Shown here: piece after piece, positions 7,308-15,406 of the stretch
Layout: each line of letters opens with the position of its first letter
Numbering within the stretch: position 1 is the first letter of the stretch
DNA from: Candidatus Heritagella intestinalis
GTDB taxonomy: Bacteria; Bacillota; Clostridia; Oscillospirales; Acutalibacteraceae
Direction of reading: 5' to 3'
Length of the DNA: 64,000 nt
NCBI GenBank assembly: GCA_904420555.1
Contig: CAJFVO010000007.1
Coordinates: 1 to 64,000, forward strand
Position numbers and translations under genes: made by a program
The notes under the pieces: generated by a model
The model's input: the letters and a program-made list of their open reading frames with translations, nothing else
Databases searched by the model: none
Told to the model about the DNA's origin: nothing

Positions 7308-10300
7308 TGGCGAGAAACAAGCAAAAAAAACGTGGGCTTTCTGCTGCTGCCCGGGATGTGCTCCGCTCGGTAGGGCGCTCCAAGAGCCGCTTTTTCGCTA
7401 TTTTTGGCATTGTGGCTTTGGGAGCGGGGTTCTTTTGCGGCCTGCTTTCCTGCGGCCCGGATATGCGGGACACCGTAGACCGCTATTACGACGAGACCTA
7501 TATGATGGATATTCAGATAGCGTCTACCCTGGGGCTCACAGAAGAAGATGCCGCCGCTGTCGCGGAAATTGACGGCGTGGAAGGGGTTATGCCTGGTTAT
7601 CAGTTGGACTCTTCTGTCGTTTTTGGGGAAGAGGAGCTCACCGCTCGTTTTCACAGCCTGCCGGAGGACCTTTCGGAGGAAAACAGCAGCTATCTGAACC
7701 GGCCGGTGCTGATAGAAGGCCGTTGGCCCCAAAGCAACGATGAATGTGTGCTGGGCCTGCGGGAGGGGGACGATGCCGCCTCCATTCTGGGGCAGACTAT
7801 CACCGTGACAGAGGATGGGCTGAAAGAAAAGGAGCTCACGGTGGTAGGCTTGGTGAAAACCTCCTATTACCTCTCCTTCACCATTGGTTCTACAGCCATC
7901 GGTAACGGTCAGTTGGATCTCTATGCCTATGTACCGGAAACCGCCTTTGACCAGGAAGCCTACACATCGCTGTTCCTCTCCGTGAATGACGCTAAAGAGC
8001 TGAATTCCTTTGGAAAGGACTATGAAGCCTTGGTAGATGAGGTCCAGGACCGTTTGGAGACCGTAGGGGAAGAGCGGGCCGTCCTGCGCACAGAGGAGGT
8101 AAAAGCCGACGCCCTAACCGAAGTGGAAGATGGCCAAGAGGAGCTGGATGACCAGCGGGCCCAGGCAGAGGAGGAACTCCAGGAAGCCGCCCAAAAGCTG
8201 GAGGACTCCCAGAAACAGATTGACGACGGCTTAGCGGAACTGGAATCCGGCCAGCAGGCCTTAGAAGAGGGCCGCGCCCAGTTGGAAGAAAGCCAGCAGC
8301 AGATCAATGACGGCCTGGCAGAGCTGGAAGCCGCCCAGGAAGAGTTGGATCAGGGCCGTGCGGAATATCAATCCCAGCTGGAAGCCTTTGAGAGACAAAA
8401 GCAGGAAGCGCAAGAAGGTTTTGCTCAGGCTCACCAGGAGCTGGACGACCGCCGCGCCCAGTTGGAAGAGGGACGCACCCAATTAGAAGCCGCCAAAGCC
8501 CAGTTGGAGGAGACAGCCAATCAAATTACCGCCATGGAAGAGCAGCTGAAGCAACTGGAACAGGCCGGCATGACAGAAGAGGCTGAGGCCCTGAGACAGC
8601 AGATTCAGATTGCCCAGCAGGCCTGGGAGCAGGCAAGCGCCCAGGTGCAGGAAGAAGAGCAGACTCTCCTGCAAGGGGAAGCCGCTTTGGAGGCTGGCGA
8701 ACAGCAGCTTGCAGAAGAAGAGGCGCAGGTCAATGCCCAGCTGGAAGAGGGGCAATCCCAATTAGATGCGGCGGCAGCCGAACTGGAAGCTGGACAAGCA
8801 GAAATTGATGAAAATCGGGCCACGCTGGAAGAGGGGCAGCAGGAAATCAATAGCGGCCTGGCAGAACTGGAAGAAAACCAGCAAACCCTGGACGACTCCC
8901 GGCAAGAGCTGGAAGACGGACAGGAGGAACTGGAACAGGGCCGGGCGGAATATGAAAGCCAAAAGGCCGACGCAGAACAGCAGCTGGCAGACGCGCAACA
9001 GGAGTTGGACGACGCCCGGCAGGAAATTGAGGATATCGAAGACGCAGAGTGGTATGTGCTGGACCGGGGGGCCAATGCGGGATATGTGAGCTTTAAAAAT
9101 GACGCCAACCGCATGGACGCCCTCTCTACAGTGTTCCCGGTGATTTTCTTCCTGGTGGCTGCTCTGGTGGCCCTGACCACTATGACCCGCATGGTAGAGG
9201 AAGAGCGGGTCATCATCGGCACCTATAAAGCGTTGGGCTATACAAAGGGACGGATCGCTTTTAAATATCTGTTCTATGCAGGGGCGGCCACCCTGGCCGG
9301 GTGCATCATCGGGCCTATTATTGGATTTAAATTGCTTCCCTGGGTGGTATGGGATGCCTATCGTATTGTTTACGCTGGGCCAGATATGATTCCGCCCTAT
9401 CGGATAAACTATGCCCTGATTGCTGCAGGGGTGCTGTTAGCGTGTACGCTGGGGGCCACTTTCTCGGCCTGCTGGAGTTCCCTGCGGGAGCAGCCCGCCC
9501 GTTTGATGCTGCCCAAGGCGCCGAAAGCGGGCAAACGCATTTGGCTGGAACGCATCAAGCCCGTGTGGAAGCGCCTTTCCTTTACCCACAAGGTTACGGC
9601 CCGGAATCTGTTCCTCTATAAGCGCCGCCTTCTCATGACGATTGCCGGTATTGCCGGCTGTACCGCCTTGCTGGTAACAGGTTTCGGCGTGCGGGACTCC
9701 ATTTCGGATATTCTGGACATCCAATATGGAGAACTGTACCGCTACGATACCACGATTACACTGGAAGATGGGACAGATCCAGAGGAGGTACGTCCCCTGG
9801 TGGAGCAGGAATTGGAAACCCCTGTATTTGCTGTGCAGAAATCCGCAGAAGTTACCGAAGCCGATGGCGATAGCCTAAGCGTGTATGTGCAATCGCCCCA
9901 GGACTGCGAGGCCTTTACACAGCTGGTTGACTTCCGCACCCGCCAAGGACATAACCCTGTAAGCTTTGATGAAAACAGCGTCATCCTCAGCGAAAAGCTG
10001 GCCAACCAAGCTGGTGTTAGCGTGGGGGATACCCTTCGGGTCAATGTGGACGACCGCTGGCAGGAAGTTACGGTTACGGGTATTACCGAGCAGTATGTAT
10101 ATCACTATATCTATATGGGGCCAAAAGCTTACGAAGATGCTTTTGGTAGCCAGGAGTTCAACCAGGTATTGGGCGTCTGTCCCGGGGAGGACCGGGAAGC
10201 TGTGTCAGAGGTTCTGCTGGATAACGACCATGTAAACACGGTATCCTTCTCCGAAGACACAGAAGAGACCTTTGGTTCCATGCTGGGAAGTATGGATCTG

Positions 10301-10693
10301 GTGGTGTTGATTCTCATTTTCTGTGCAGGGATGTTGGCCTTTATTGTCCTGTACAATCTGACCAATATCAATATCACGGAACGGCAGCGAGAGATTGCCA
10401 CCATCAAGGTGCTGGGGTTCTATGACCGGGAAGTCAGCATGTATGTATACCGGGAGACCATTATGCTCACCCTTATGGGCTGCCTGATTGGGCTGTTGCT
10501 GGGAATCGTACTGCATATCTTTGTGATCGACACCGTAGAGGTGGACATGGTGATGTTTGGACGGAGTATCAAACCCCTAAGCTATGTGTGGTCTTTCCTG
10601 CTGACGATGGTGTTCTCTTTCCTGGTAAATCTGGTGATGGAAAAGAAATTGCGGAATGTCAGCATGGTGGAATCCCTGAAATCCGTTGATTAA
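7307..10693 (+). CDS. FtsX-family ABC permease with long extracellular coiled coil
   Basis: 1128-residue membrane component of the ABC pair. Helix 1 is near residues 25-50 (FFAIFGIVALGAGFFCG). A MacB-like extracellular region follows, then about residues 265-580 are a Gln/Glu/Ala/Leu-rich coiled coil with repeats such as INDGLAELEAAQEEL, DDGLAELESGQQAL and INSGLAELEENQQTL, spaced about 28 residues in places. Then come three FtsX-type helices near 610-720, a second extracellular region and a final set of three helices (about 1000-1128). The layout matches large FtsX-like permeases of gut Firmicutes, which have been tied to antimicrobial peptide resistance, lipoprotein release or cell-wall control. 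The start at 7307 overlaps the ATPase stop. The coiled-coil insertion is the unusual part. Confidence 0.92.
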   Translation: MARNKQKKRGLSAAARDVLRSVGRSKSRFFAIFGIVALGAGFFCGLLSCGPDMRDTVDRYYDETYMMDIQIASTLGLTEEDAAAVAEIDGVEGVMPGYQLDSSVVFGEEELTARFHSLPEDLSEENSSYLNRPVLIEGRWPQSNDECVLGLREGDDAASILGQTITVTEDGLKEKELTVVGLVKTSYYLSFTIGSTAIGNGQLDLYAYVPETAFDQEAYTSLFLSVNDAKELNSFGKDYEALVDEVQDRLETVGEERAVLRTEEVKADALTEVEDGQEELDDQRAQAEEELQEAAQKLEDSQKQIDDGLAELESGQQALEEGRAQLEESQQQINDGLAELEAAQEELDQGRAEYQSQLEAFERQKQEAQEGFAQAHQELDDRRAQLEEGRTQLEAAKAQLEETANQITAMEEQLKQLEQAGMTEEAEALRQQIQIAQQAWEQASAQVQEEEQTLLQGEAALEAGEQQLAEEEAQVNAQLEEGQSQLDAAAAELEAGQAEIDENRATLEEGQQEINSGLAELEENQQTLDDSRQELEDGQEELEQGRAEYESQKADAEQQLADAQQELDDARQEIEDIEDAEWYVLDRGANAGYVSFKNDANRMDALSTVFPVIFFLVAALVALTTMTRMVEEERVIIGTYKALGYTKGRIAFKYLFYAGAATLAGCIIGPIIGFKLLPWVVWDAYRIVYAGPDMIPPYRINYALIAAGVLLACTLGATFSACWSSLREQPARLMLPKAPKAGKRIWLERIKPVWKRLSFTHKVTARNLFLYKRRLLMTIAGIAGCTALLVTGFGVRDSISDILDIQYGELYRYDTTITLEDGTDPEEVRPLVEQELETPVFAVQKSAEVTEADGDSLSVYVQSPQDCEAFTQLVDFRTRQGHNPVSFDENSVILSEKLANQAGVSVGDTLRVNVDDRWQEVTVTGITEQYVYHYIYMGPKAYEDAFGSQEFNQVLGVCPGEDREAVSEVLLDNDHVNTVSFSEDTEETFGSMLGSMDLVVLILIFCAGMLAFIVLYNLTNINITERQREIATIKVLGFYDREVSMYVYRETIMLTLMGCLIGLLLGIVLHIFVIDTVEVDMVMFGRSIKPLSYVWSFLLTMVFSFLVNLVMEKKLRNVSMVESLKSVD

Positions 10694-10719
10694 AGTTCCT
10701 CGTTTATCAGAAATAAAAG

Positions 10720-10756
10720 GCCCCGGCTGGAGATGTTTCCTCTGGCCGGGGCTTTT
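10720..10756. terminator. Bidirectional terminator
   Basis: GCCCCGGC (10720-10727) pairs with GCCGGGGC (10745-10752) and is flanked by AAAA and TTTT. It separates the ABC operon from the convergent lipoprotein gene. Confidence 0.9.
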
Positions 10757-10766
10757 GCCGTCCTAT

Positions 10767-11438
10767 TTAGTAAGTAACGGGTTCTATCAATGTGCCTTGG
10801 GAAATCCCTTCCAGCAGACGCTCCGTGGCTTCCTCGGGCACGGTGGCCTCGAAAAGCCGGTCGTCCTGGGCCCAGTAGAATACCTTGCCGTAAATCTGGG
10901 AGCCATCCATGGCGTCCGACTGGTAGACCCCTGGGCAGCCTTCCACAGCCGTCACCTTGCCGCTGTTTTCAGAGACGAATTTCTCCAGGCCGGCCTCCCC
11001 GCCCGGGGTGGTGTTCCAGCCAATGGTCAGGGTGTGGCGCAGGGCTTGGTCTGTGGTGGTTTCCTGGTTCCCCTGGCCGCCCTCCGGTGGGACAGAGGAC
11101 TCAGAGCTGGGGCTTTCCTCTTGGCCGGAACCAGCTTGGCCGGAACCGGCCACTTCCCCTTCCGGGGCCGGTTCATAGCCGTCCAGGAAGAACTTGTAGT
11201 AGACATAATCCCCGCTGTGTTGAATCACGTCCAGCTGGGCCTCCTCCACCTGGGGCTCGAACAGGGCGATTTGGTTTTCCTCAGCGTCTGCCTGCTGGGC
11301 CATATAGGAGGCCAGTTCCTCGGTGCTGGCAAATTCCGTGGGGCCGTTGGAGTGGGCCGGCGCACTGGTACAGGCCGGCAGGGCCAGGGCCATGACCGCC
11401 GCAGCCAGAAGCGCCAGGGTGCGTTTGCAAAATCTCAT
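10767..11438 (-). CDS. Lipoprotein of unknown function
   Basis: 223-residue predicted lipoprotein. The N-terminus MRFCKRTLALLAAAV continues to a lipobox LPACTS, with Cys as lipid-modified residue near position 23. The mature part begins with HSNGPTEFASTEELASYM, has a low-complexity linker rich in Gly, Ser, Glu and Gln (about 110-145), and ends in an alpha/beta region with GWNTTPGGEAGLEKFV and GKVFYWAQDDRLFEATV. The start at 11438 has GGAGGG six bases upstream; the longer frame upstream of it is non-coding. No known family was recognised. It is separated from the potassium transporter gene by a terminator, so it is likely its own transcript. Confidence 0.8.
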   Translation of the reverse strand: MRFCKRTLALLAAAVMALALPACTSAPAHSNGPTEFASTEELASYMAQQADAEENQIALFEPQVEEAQLDVIQHSGDYVYYKFFLDGYEPAPEGEVAGSGQAGSGQEESPSSESSVPPEGGQGNQETTTDQALRHTLTIGWNTTPGGEAGLEKFVSENSGKVTAVEGCPGVYQSDAMDGSQIYGKVFYWAQDDRLFEATVPEEATERLLEGISQGTLIEPVTY

Positions 11439-11612
11439 GGAGAACCCTCCTCTCGTCCGCCGAAGCGGCTGATGAAATACCGGGGTGCTTTGCAGAGCAT
11501 TCAGAACCTTTCTAAATATTAGTATAGCAGAAATCTCTGGGCAATCGTTCTTTAAAAGAATGATGACAGCTTTGTCATGAAATTGTAACCCCTGTGTAAC
11601 CGGCTCGCCGGC

Positions 11613-11650
11613 AAAACAAAAAGCCCCTCCCGGAATCCCGGGAAGGGCAT
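11613..11650 (-). terminator. Terminator of the ktrB transcript
   Basis: On the minus strand, GCCCTTCCCGG and CCGGGAGGGGC pair around GATT and are followed by TTTTTGTTTT, directly after the ktrB stop. Confidence 0.9.
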
Positions 11651-11665
11651 GATGGTAAAAAGAGC

Positions 11666-13075
11666 TTATCCCACAATGAGCTTGCCTTCCGGCAGCACTG
11701 CGCCGCCTCTGCGGTCGCCGCCACGGGCGCCGCCGCCGCTGCAATGGACGCTGATGGCCAGGGCCAGGGACACCGGCCCCACACGGCCGATGAACATCAA
11801 AAGGCCCAGGAACACCTTGCTCACATAGTCCAGGGTGGGGGTCACGCCGGCGGAAATGCCCACCGTTGCAAAGGCGGACACCGCCTCAAACAGGGCGTCA
11901 ATGCCGCCCAGCTCCTCGTTGAAGGTGAGGATAATGCCGGTGACCACGCACACCAGGGCAAAGGCCGCCAGGGTAATGGCAATGGCCCGATAGACAATAT
12001 CCCGGTGGATGCGGTGGCGGCGGAAAACAACGCCGTCACAGCCCCGGAACACGCTGAAGGTGGTGGAGGCCAGCACCACAAAGGTGGTGACCTTAATGCC
12101 GCCGCCGGTAGAGCCGGGGCAGGCGCCGATGAACATGAGCAAAATGGTGATAATCTTGGAAAAGTCGTGCTCCGCTGCAATGTCCACAGAAGCAAAGCCC
12201 GCAGTACGGGCGCTCACCGACTGGAAGAAAGACGCGTTGAGCCGGGTGAGGAAATGCATATCCTTCATGGTGGAATTGTACTCGCTGCAAAAGAGCACCA
12301 CCGTGCCAAACAGCAGCAGTACGCCGGTGAAAGTAATGCAGGTCATGGAGTGAAGGGAGAGGCGGCGGCGGGACTGGCGCAGCACCCGGGGCCGAATCTG
12401 GTTGTAGTATACCTCGTTGACCACCACAAACCCAATACCGCCCACAATAATCAGGGCGGCGACGGTCAGGCACACTAACGGATCGTTTACATAAGGGATC
12501 ATGTTCTGCCCCGGATATTTGATGCCGAACACATCAAAGCCCGCGTTGCAGAACCCGGAAATCGCCGTAAAGATGGAAATCCAGATGCCATAAGCGCCGT
12601 ATTCCGGGAGAAACCGGATCATCAGCAGGGCCGCCCCCACGCCTTCACAGATTAAAGTAAAGCGCAGGATAATCCCCAGCAGCCGGCGCACGTCCAGAGA
12701 GTCGCCGTTGGCGCTTTCACTGGCCAGCCACAGCTCCCGCAGGCCCATCTTTTTGCGCATGAGCACTGCAAAGCCGCTGGTAATGGAGGACACCCCCAGG
12801 CCGCCTACCTGGATTAACAGGATAATCACCACCTGGCCAAAGCCGTTCCAGTGGGTCCAGGTATCAAAGGGCACCAGGCCCGTCACACAGGTGGCAGAGG
12901 CGGCGGTGAAAAAGGCGTCTACAGGATGGGTAAAGGCAAAGTTCCGGGAAGACATGGGGAGCCAGAGAAGAAGGGTCCCCAGGGTAATGATAATGGCAAA
13001 GCTGATGACGATAAACCGCACCGGAGGCGTTTCCTTCATGCGGTGGATCAGCCGTTCGCTCAATGTGGGATTCAT
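11666..13075 (-). CDS. ktrB: Potassium transporter, KtrB/TrkH family
   Basis: 469-residue ion-conducting subunit of a Ktr-type potassium uptake system in the cytoplasmic membrane. Four pore-loop repeats are visible: SATCVTGL (loop 1), SGFCNAGF (loop 2), SARTAGFA (loop 3) and FATVGISAG (loop 4), each with the filter Gly. The end PEGKLIVG is the usual KtrB C-terminus. Start chosen at 13075; the upstream frame (QKRFLRIQIF) has no ribosome site. No KtrA/TrkA regulator is present in the window, so the partner must be encoded elsewhere. It lies 54 bases after the fucosidase-like gene and may be read through from it, an odd pairing. Confidence 0.92.
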   Translation of the reverse strand: MNPTLSERLIHRMKETPPVRFIVISFAIIITLGTLLLWLPMSSRNFAFTHPVDAFFTAASATCVTGLVPFDTWTHWNGFGQVVIILLIQVGGLGVSSITSGFAVLMRKKMGLRELWLASESANGDSLDVRRLLGIILRFTLICEGVGAALLMIRFLPEYGAYGIWISIFTAISGFCNAGFDVFGIKYPGQNMIPYVNDPLVCLTVAALIIVGGIGFVVVNEVYYNQIRPRVLRQSRRRLSLHSMTCITFTGVLLLFGTVVLFCSEYNSTMKDMHFLTRLNASFFQSVSARTAGFASVDIAAEHDFSKIITILLMFIGACPGSTGGGIKVTTFVVLASTTFSVFRGCDGVVFRRHRIHRDIVYRAIAITLAAFALVCVVTGIILTFNEELGGIDALFEAVSAFATVGISAGVTPTLDYVSKVFLGLLMFIGRVGPVSLALAISVHCSGGGARGGDRRGGAVLPEGKLIVG

Positions 13076-13129
13076 GCTGTGAAACCTCACTTTTTCAAAA
13101 ATTTGGATTCTCAAAAATCGTTTCTGCAA

Positions 13130-14098
13130 TCAGCCCCGATAGAGCCAGCCTTCCGGCAGCGCCGCCAGGGGAGGCACGGGCTTGCGCAGGGGGGCAATCC
13201 CCTGGAAAACCTTCTCCACGTTGGCGTCAATGCGCCCCTTCTGGTTGGGGGAGGCGTTGAGGATAAAGGTGATGTTCTGCCGGTTCATTTCTGCAATCCG
13301 GCCGGCCGCCCACTGGGAAGTGCGCAGCTCTCGGGCGGGGTCGTCTTTCCGCCAGAACCAAGCCCCGGTGAGGATGTCGCAGCCCATGCCGGGGCCCACA
13401 AAGGAGTCCTCGGCCTGCTGGCCGGCATTGTTTTCATACAGCACCATGTCCGTGTGGTCCAGGCTGCACCCGCTGCCAATGTTGATGAGCAGGCAGTCCG
13501 GCTGCAGGGCCTTTACCCAGCTGTCCACTTCTGCAAAGGGCAGCGCTTCATAGGAAGGCCCGCCCCAGGGAGCGGCCCAGCCGTCCACCAGCAGGAAGGG
13601 GATTTCCCCATAACCGGTGAGCAGCTCGGTAATCTGCCCCTTGATGTATTCCTTATCCTCAGGGGTACACCGTTTCCGGCCAATGCCCTGGGTCAAATCC
13701 AAAATGGAAAAATACAGCCCCGGCAGCAGCCCCTGCTCCCGGAAGGCCTGGACATAGGCCCCCACCACGTCGGTTTTGCAAGCAGCGCTGCGCACACAGT
13801 GCTCGGTGTAGCGGGTGGGCCACAGGCAGAAGCCCTCGTGGTGCTTGGCGGTGAGTACGCCGAAAGCAGCGCCGGCCTCCTTGGCAATGCGGGCCCACTG
13901 GGCGCAGTCCAGCTCCTGGGGGTTCCAGTCCGCCGGGGAGAAGGGGTACTGCCGGGGCACATCGTTGTTTTCGCAGTCGTATTCCCAGTCCACCGTGTCG
14001 CCGGAGGCGAACTGGAAGGTGGCGCTGTTAAAGTGCAGGAACATGCCAAAGCGGAGGTTCACTGTTTCCCGCTGGCGCTGGATCAGAGAATTTGCCAT
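13130..14098 (-). CDS. GH29 alpha-L-fucosidase-like glycoside hydrolase
   Basis: 322-residue intracellular glycosidase (no signal peptide). The barrel carries GH29-like blocks: RFGMFLHFNSATF, WARIAKEAGAAFGVLTAKHH, EGFCLWPT and IPFLLVDGWAAPW, where the Asp of LLVDG corresponds to the GH29 nucleophile. It lacks the C-terminal beta domain common in longer family members (usually 430 or more residues), so it is a short, catalytic-domain-only form. Start at 14098 has GGAGG nine bases upstream. Likely role: removing fucose from imported glycan fragments. Family placement is good; exact linkage and substrate are not visible. The downstream ktrB may share its transcript. Confidence 0.8.
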   Translation of the reverse strand: MANSLIQRQRETVNLRFGMFLHFNSATFQFASGDTVDWEYDCENNDVPRQYPFSPADWNPQELDCAQWARIAKEAGAAFGVLTAKHHEGFCLWPTRYTEHCVRSAACKTDVVGAYVQAFREQGLLPGLYFSILDLTQGIGRKRCTPEDKEYIKGQITELLTGYGEIPFLLVDGWAAPWGGPSYEALPFAEVDSWVKALQPDCLLINIGSGCSLDHTDMVLYENNAGQQAEDSFVGPGMGCDILTGAWFWRKDDPARELRTSQWAAGRIAEMNRQNITFILNASPNQKGRIDANVEKVFQGIAPLRKPVPPLAALPEGWLYRG

Positions 14099-14124
14099 CT
14101 GATTTTCCTCCTTTTGCCAATAAA

Positions 14125-14150
14125 GGCAGGCAGGCCCAAAAGCCTGCCCT
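14125..14150 (-). terminator. Hairpin between queT and the fucosidase gene
   Basis: On the minus strand GGGCAGGC pairs with GCCTGCC over a TTTTGG loop, followed by TGCCTTTATT. The tail is weakly U-rich; it may be an attenuator rather than a full terminator. Confidence 0.4.
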
Positions 14151-14203
14151 TGTAAAACGCCTTCCCGGCGGGGATTCCACATCCGGCCTTTTGCCTAATG
14201 GGT

Positions 14204-14755
14204 TCAGGCCAAGCGCTTTTGCAGGCTGGCCCTTTGCAGCAGCACAAACAGGGGCAGGCCCAGCACCAGGCACACCACCAGTTCGCCCACGCCCACGGAA
14301 AGGGCGCTGGCCCCATAGGCGGCCCAGGAGAAGTTCTGCCAGGCAAAGGCGCCGATGCTGGACAGGCAGGAGACCTCCAGGCCCACAATCACCGTGTTGG
14401 TGAGCACCGGGGGCAGTGCCGAAAGCACCGGCAGGCCCTTAAAGCGCAGATTCCGCAGGCCATAGCTCATCACGGCCGCCAGCAGGGTGGCCAGGGTGCC
14501 AAAGACCCAGTCCACCACGCCCAGAGGGCTGCCCAGGTTTGCCAGGAAGCAGCCCAAAGCCAGGCCGGGGATGGCCGCCGGGGTGAATACCGGCAGAATG
14601 GTCAGGGCCTCGGAAAACCGGAACTGCACCGGGCCATAGGCCAGGTTTACCGCTGCGGCCACATAGGTGAGCACAGCATACAGGGCAGCGATAACCGCCG
14701 CCTGGGCAAGAAAGCGCACCCGGGCGCTTCCCTGCCGGGGAAGGTTTTGATTCAT
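14204..14755 (-). CDS. queT: QueT, substrate-binding subunit of an ECF transporter for queuosine precursors
   Basis: 183-residue membrane protein with about six helices. The family block VNLAYGPVQFRFSEALTILP in the first third and the FTPAAIPGLALGCFLANL segment are typical of QueT, the S component that binds a queuosine precursor (preQ0/preQ1) for uptake with the shared ECF energising module encoded elsewhere. Start ATG at 14755 has GGAGG eight bases upstream. The 130-base leader carries a structured element of preQ1-III type whose 3-prime end pairs next to the ribosome site, so translation is probably repressed when preQ1 is abundant. Confidence 0.92.
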   Translation of the reverse strand: MNQNLPRQGSARVRFLAQAAVIAALYAVLTYVAAAVNLAYGPVQFRFSEALTILPVFTPAAIPGLALGCFLANLGSPLGVVDWVFGTLATLLAAVMSYGLRNLRFKGLPVLSALPPVLTNTVIVGLEVSCLSSIGAFAWQNFSWAAYGASALSVGVGELVVCLVLGLPLFVLLQRASLQKRLA

Positions 14756-14759
14756 ATTC

Positions 14760-14885
14760 GATTCCTCCGTAGTATTCTTTTAGGTCAGGAGTTTGCGACT
14801 GACCGTGCCTCCAAGCCGGGCCCTTTTGGGGCCTGGGGCGTTAAGAAATAGTAAGGCACGCACATAGGATACTACCAAACCGATA
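14760..14885 (-). ncRNA. Candidate preQ1-III riboswitch before queT
   Basis: Minus-strand leader with three visible pairings: CGTGCC (plus 14855-14860) with GGCACG (plus 14804-14809), a 6-bp hairpin GGTCAG/CTGACC (plus 14783-14804), and a long-range pairing of GTAGTAT (plus 14869-14875) with ATACTAC (plus 14769-14775) just before GGAGG. A distal helix abutting the ribosome site and a location upstream of queT in a gut clostridium match the published preQ1-III class. The consensus was not compared base by base, so class assignment is inferred. Confidence 0.65.
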
Positions 14886-15089
14886 GAAAAGCAAGCGCCG
14901 CCCCCGGGAACCAATGATTTCTATCAAATCAGCCCTATTTTTTTGTGGAAACGTCCTTGTTTTTGTTCTATTTACTTTATCATTCCTTTATGATAGACTG
15001 GACTGCAACAGCTTGCGAAGGCCGTGCTTTTTGGGCCGCAGGGGCCCGGGAAAGCAGGAAAATAGGAAACAGGCGCGGGAGGGTGAACC
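14886..15089. other. Divergent spacer between queT leader and XRE gene
   Basis: With the leader this makes a gene-free stretch of 334 bases. The AT-rich part (14930-14995) should hold promoters for both directions. A possible plus-strand -10 TATGAT lies at about 14989-14994. No coding frame is supported. Confidence 0.5.
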
Positions 15090-15341
15090 ATGAAGCTCTA
15101 TCAATATGAAGGCAGATGCAACCTTGCCGGGGAGCGAATCCGGCAGCGGCGGCAGTCCTTGGGGCTTTCCCAAGAGCAGTTGGCCGCCAGATTGCAGCTG
15201 CGGGGTTTGGAGCTGGGCCAAAAGGCCGTGAGCCGCATGGAAACCGGCAGCCGGGTCATTCCCGATTATGAACTCCTCTGGCTGGCCCAGGCCCTGGAAA
15301 CCACCACTGCCTGGCTGCTGGGGGAGGAGCCCGAAACATAA
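15090..15341 (+). CDS. XRE-family helix-turn-helix regulator
   Basis: 83-residue DNA-binding protein made of a single Cro/CI helix-turn-helix: AGERIRQRRQSLGLSQEQLA with recognition helix near KAVSRMETGSR and the usual end ALETTTAWLLGEEPE. The start has GGAGGG eight bases upstream, and a strong terminator follows immediately, so it is a single-gene transcript. It sits divergent from queT. Its targets are not visible; it could control itself or the divergent queT gene. No toxin or phage gene lies nearby to suggest an antitoxin or prophage role. Confidence 0.88.
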   Translation: MKLYQYEGRCNLAGERIRQRRQSLGLSQEQLAARLQLRGLELGQKAVSRMETGSRVIPDYELLWLAQALETTTAWLLGEEPET

Positions 15342-15379
15342 AAAACCCTGTTTCCCAGTGCGGGAGACAGGGGTTTTGT
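15339..15379. terminator. Terminator after the XRE gene
   Basis: AAAACCCTGTTTCCC pairs with GGGAGACAGGGGTTTT (one internal mismatch), flanked by A and T runs on opposite sides. It can stop both this transcript and the convergent lectin gene. Confidence 0.88.
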
Positions 15380-15406
15380 TTGTTATGGGGGAGTTAGAGG
15401 GGAGAA

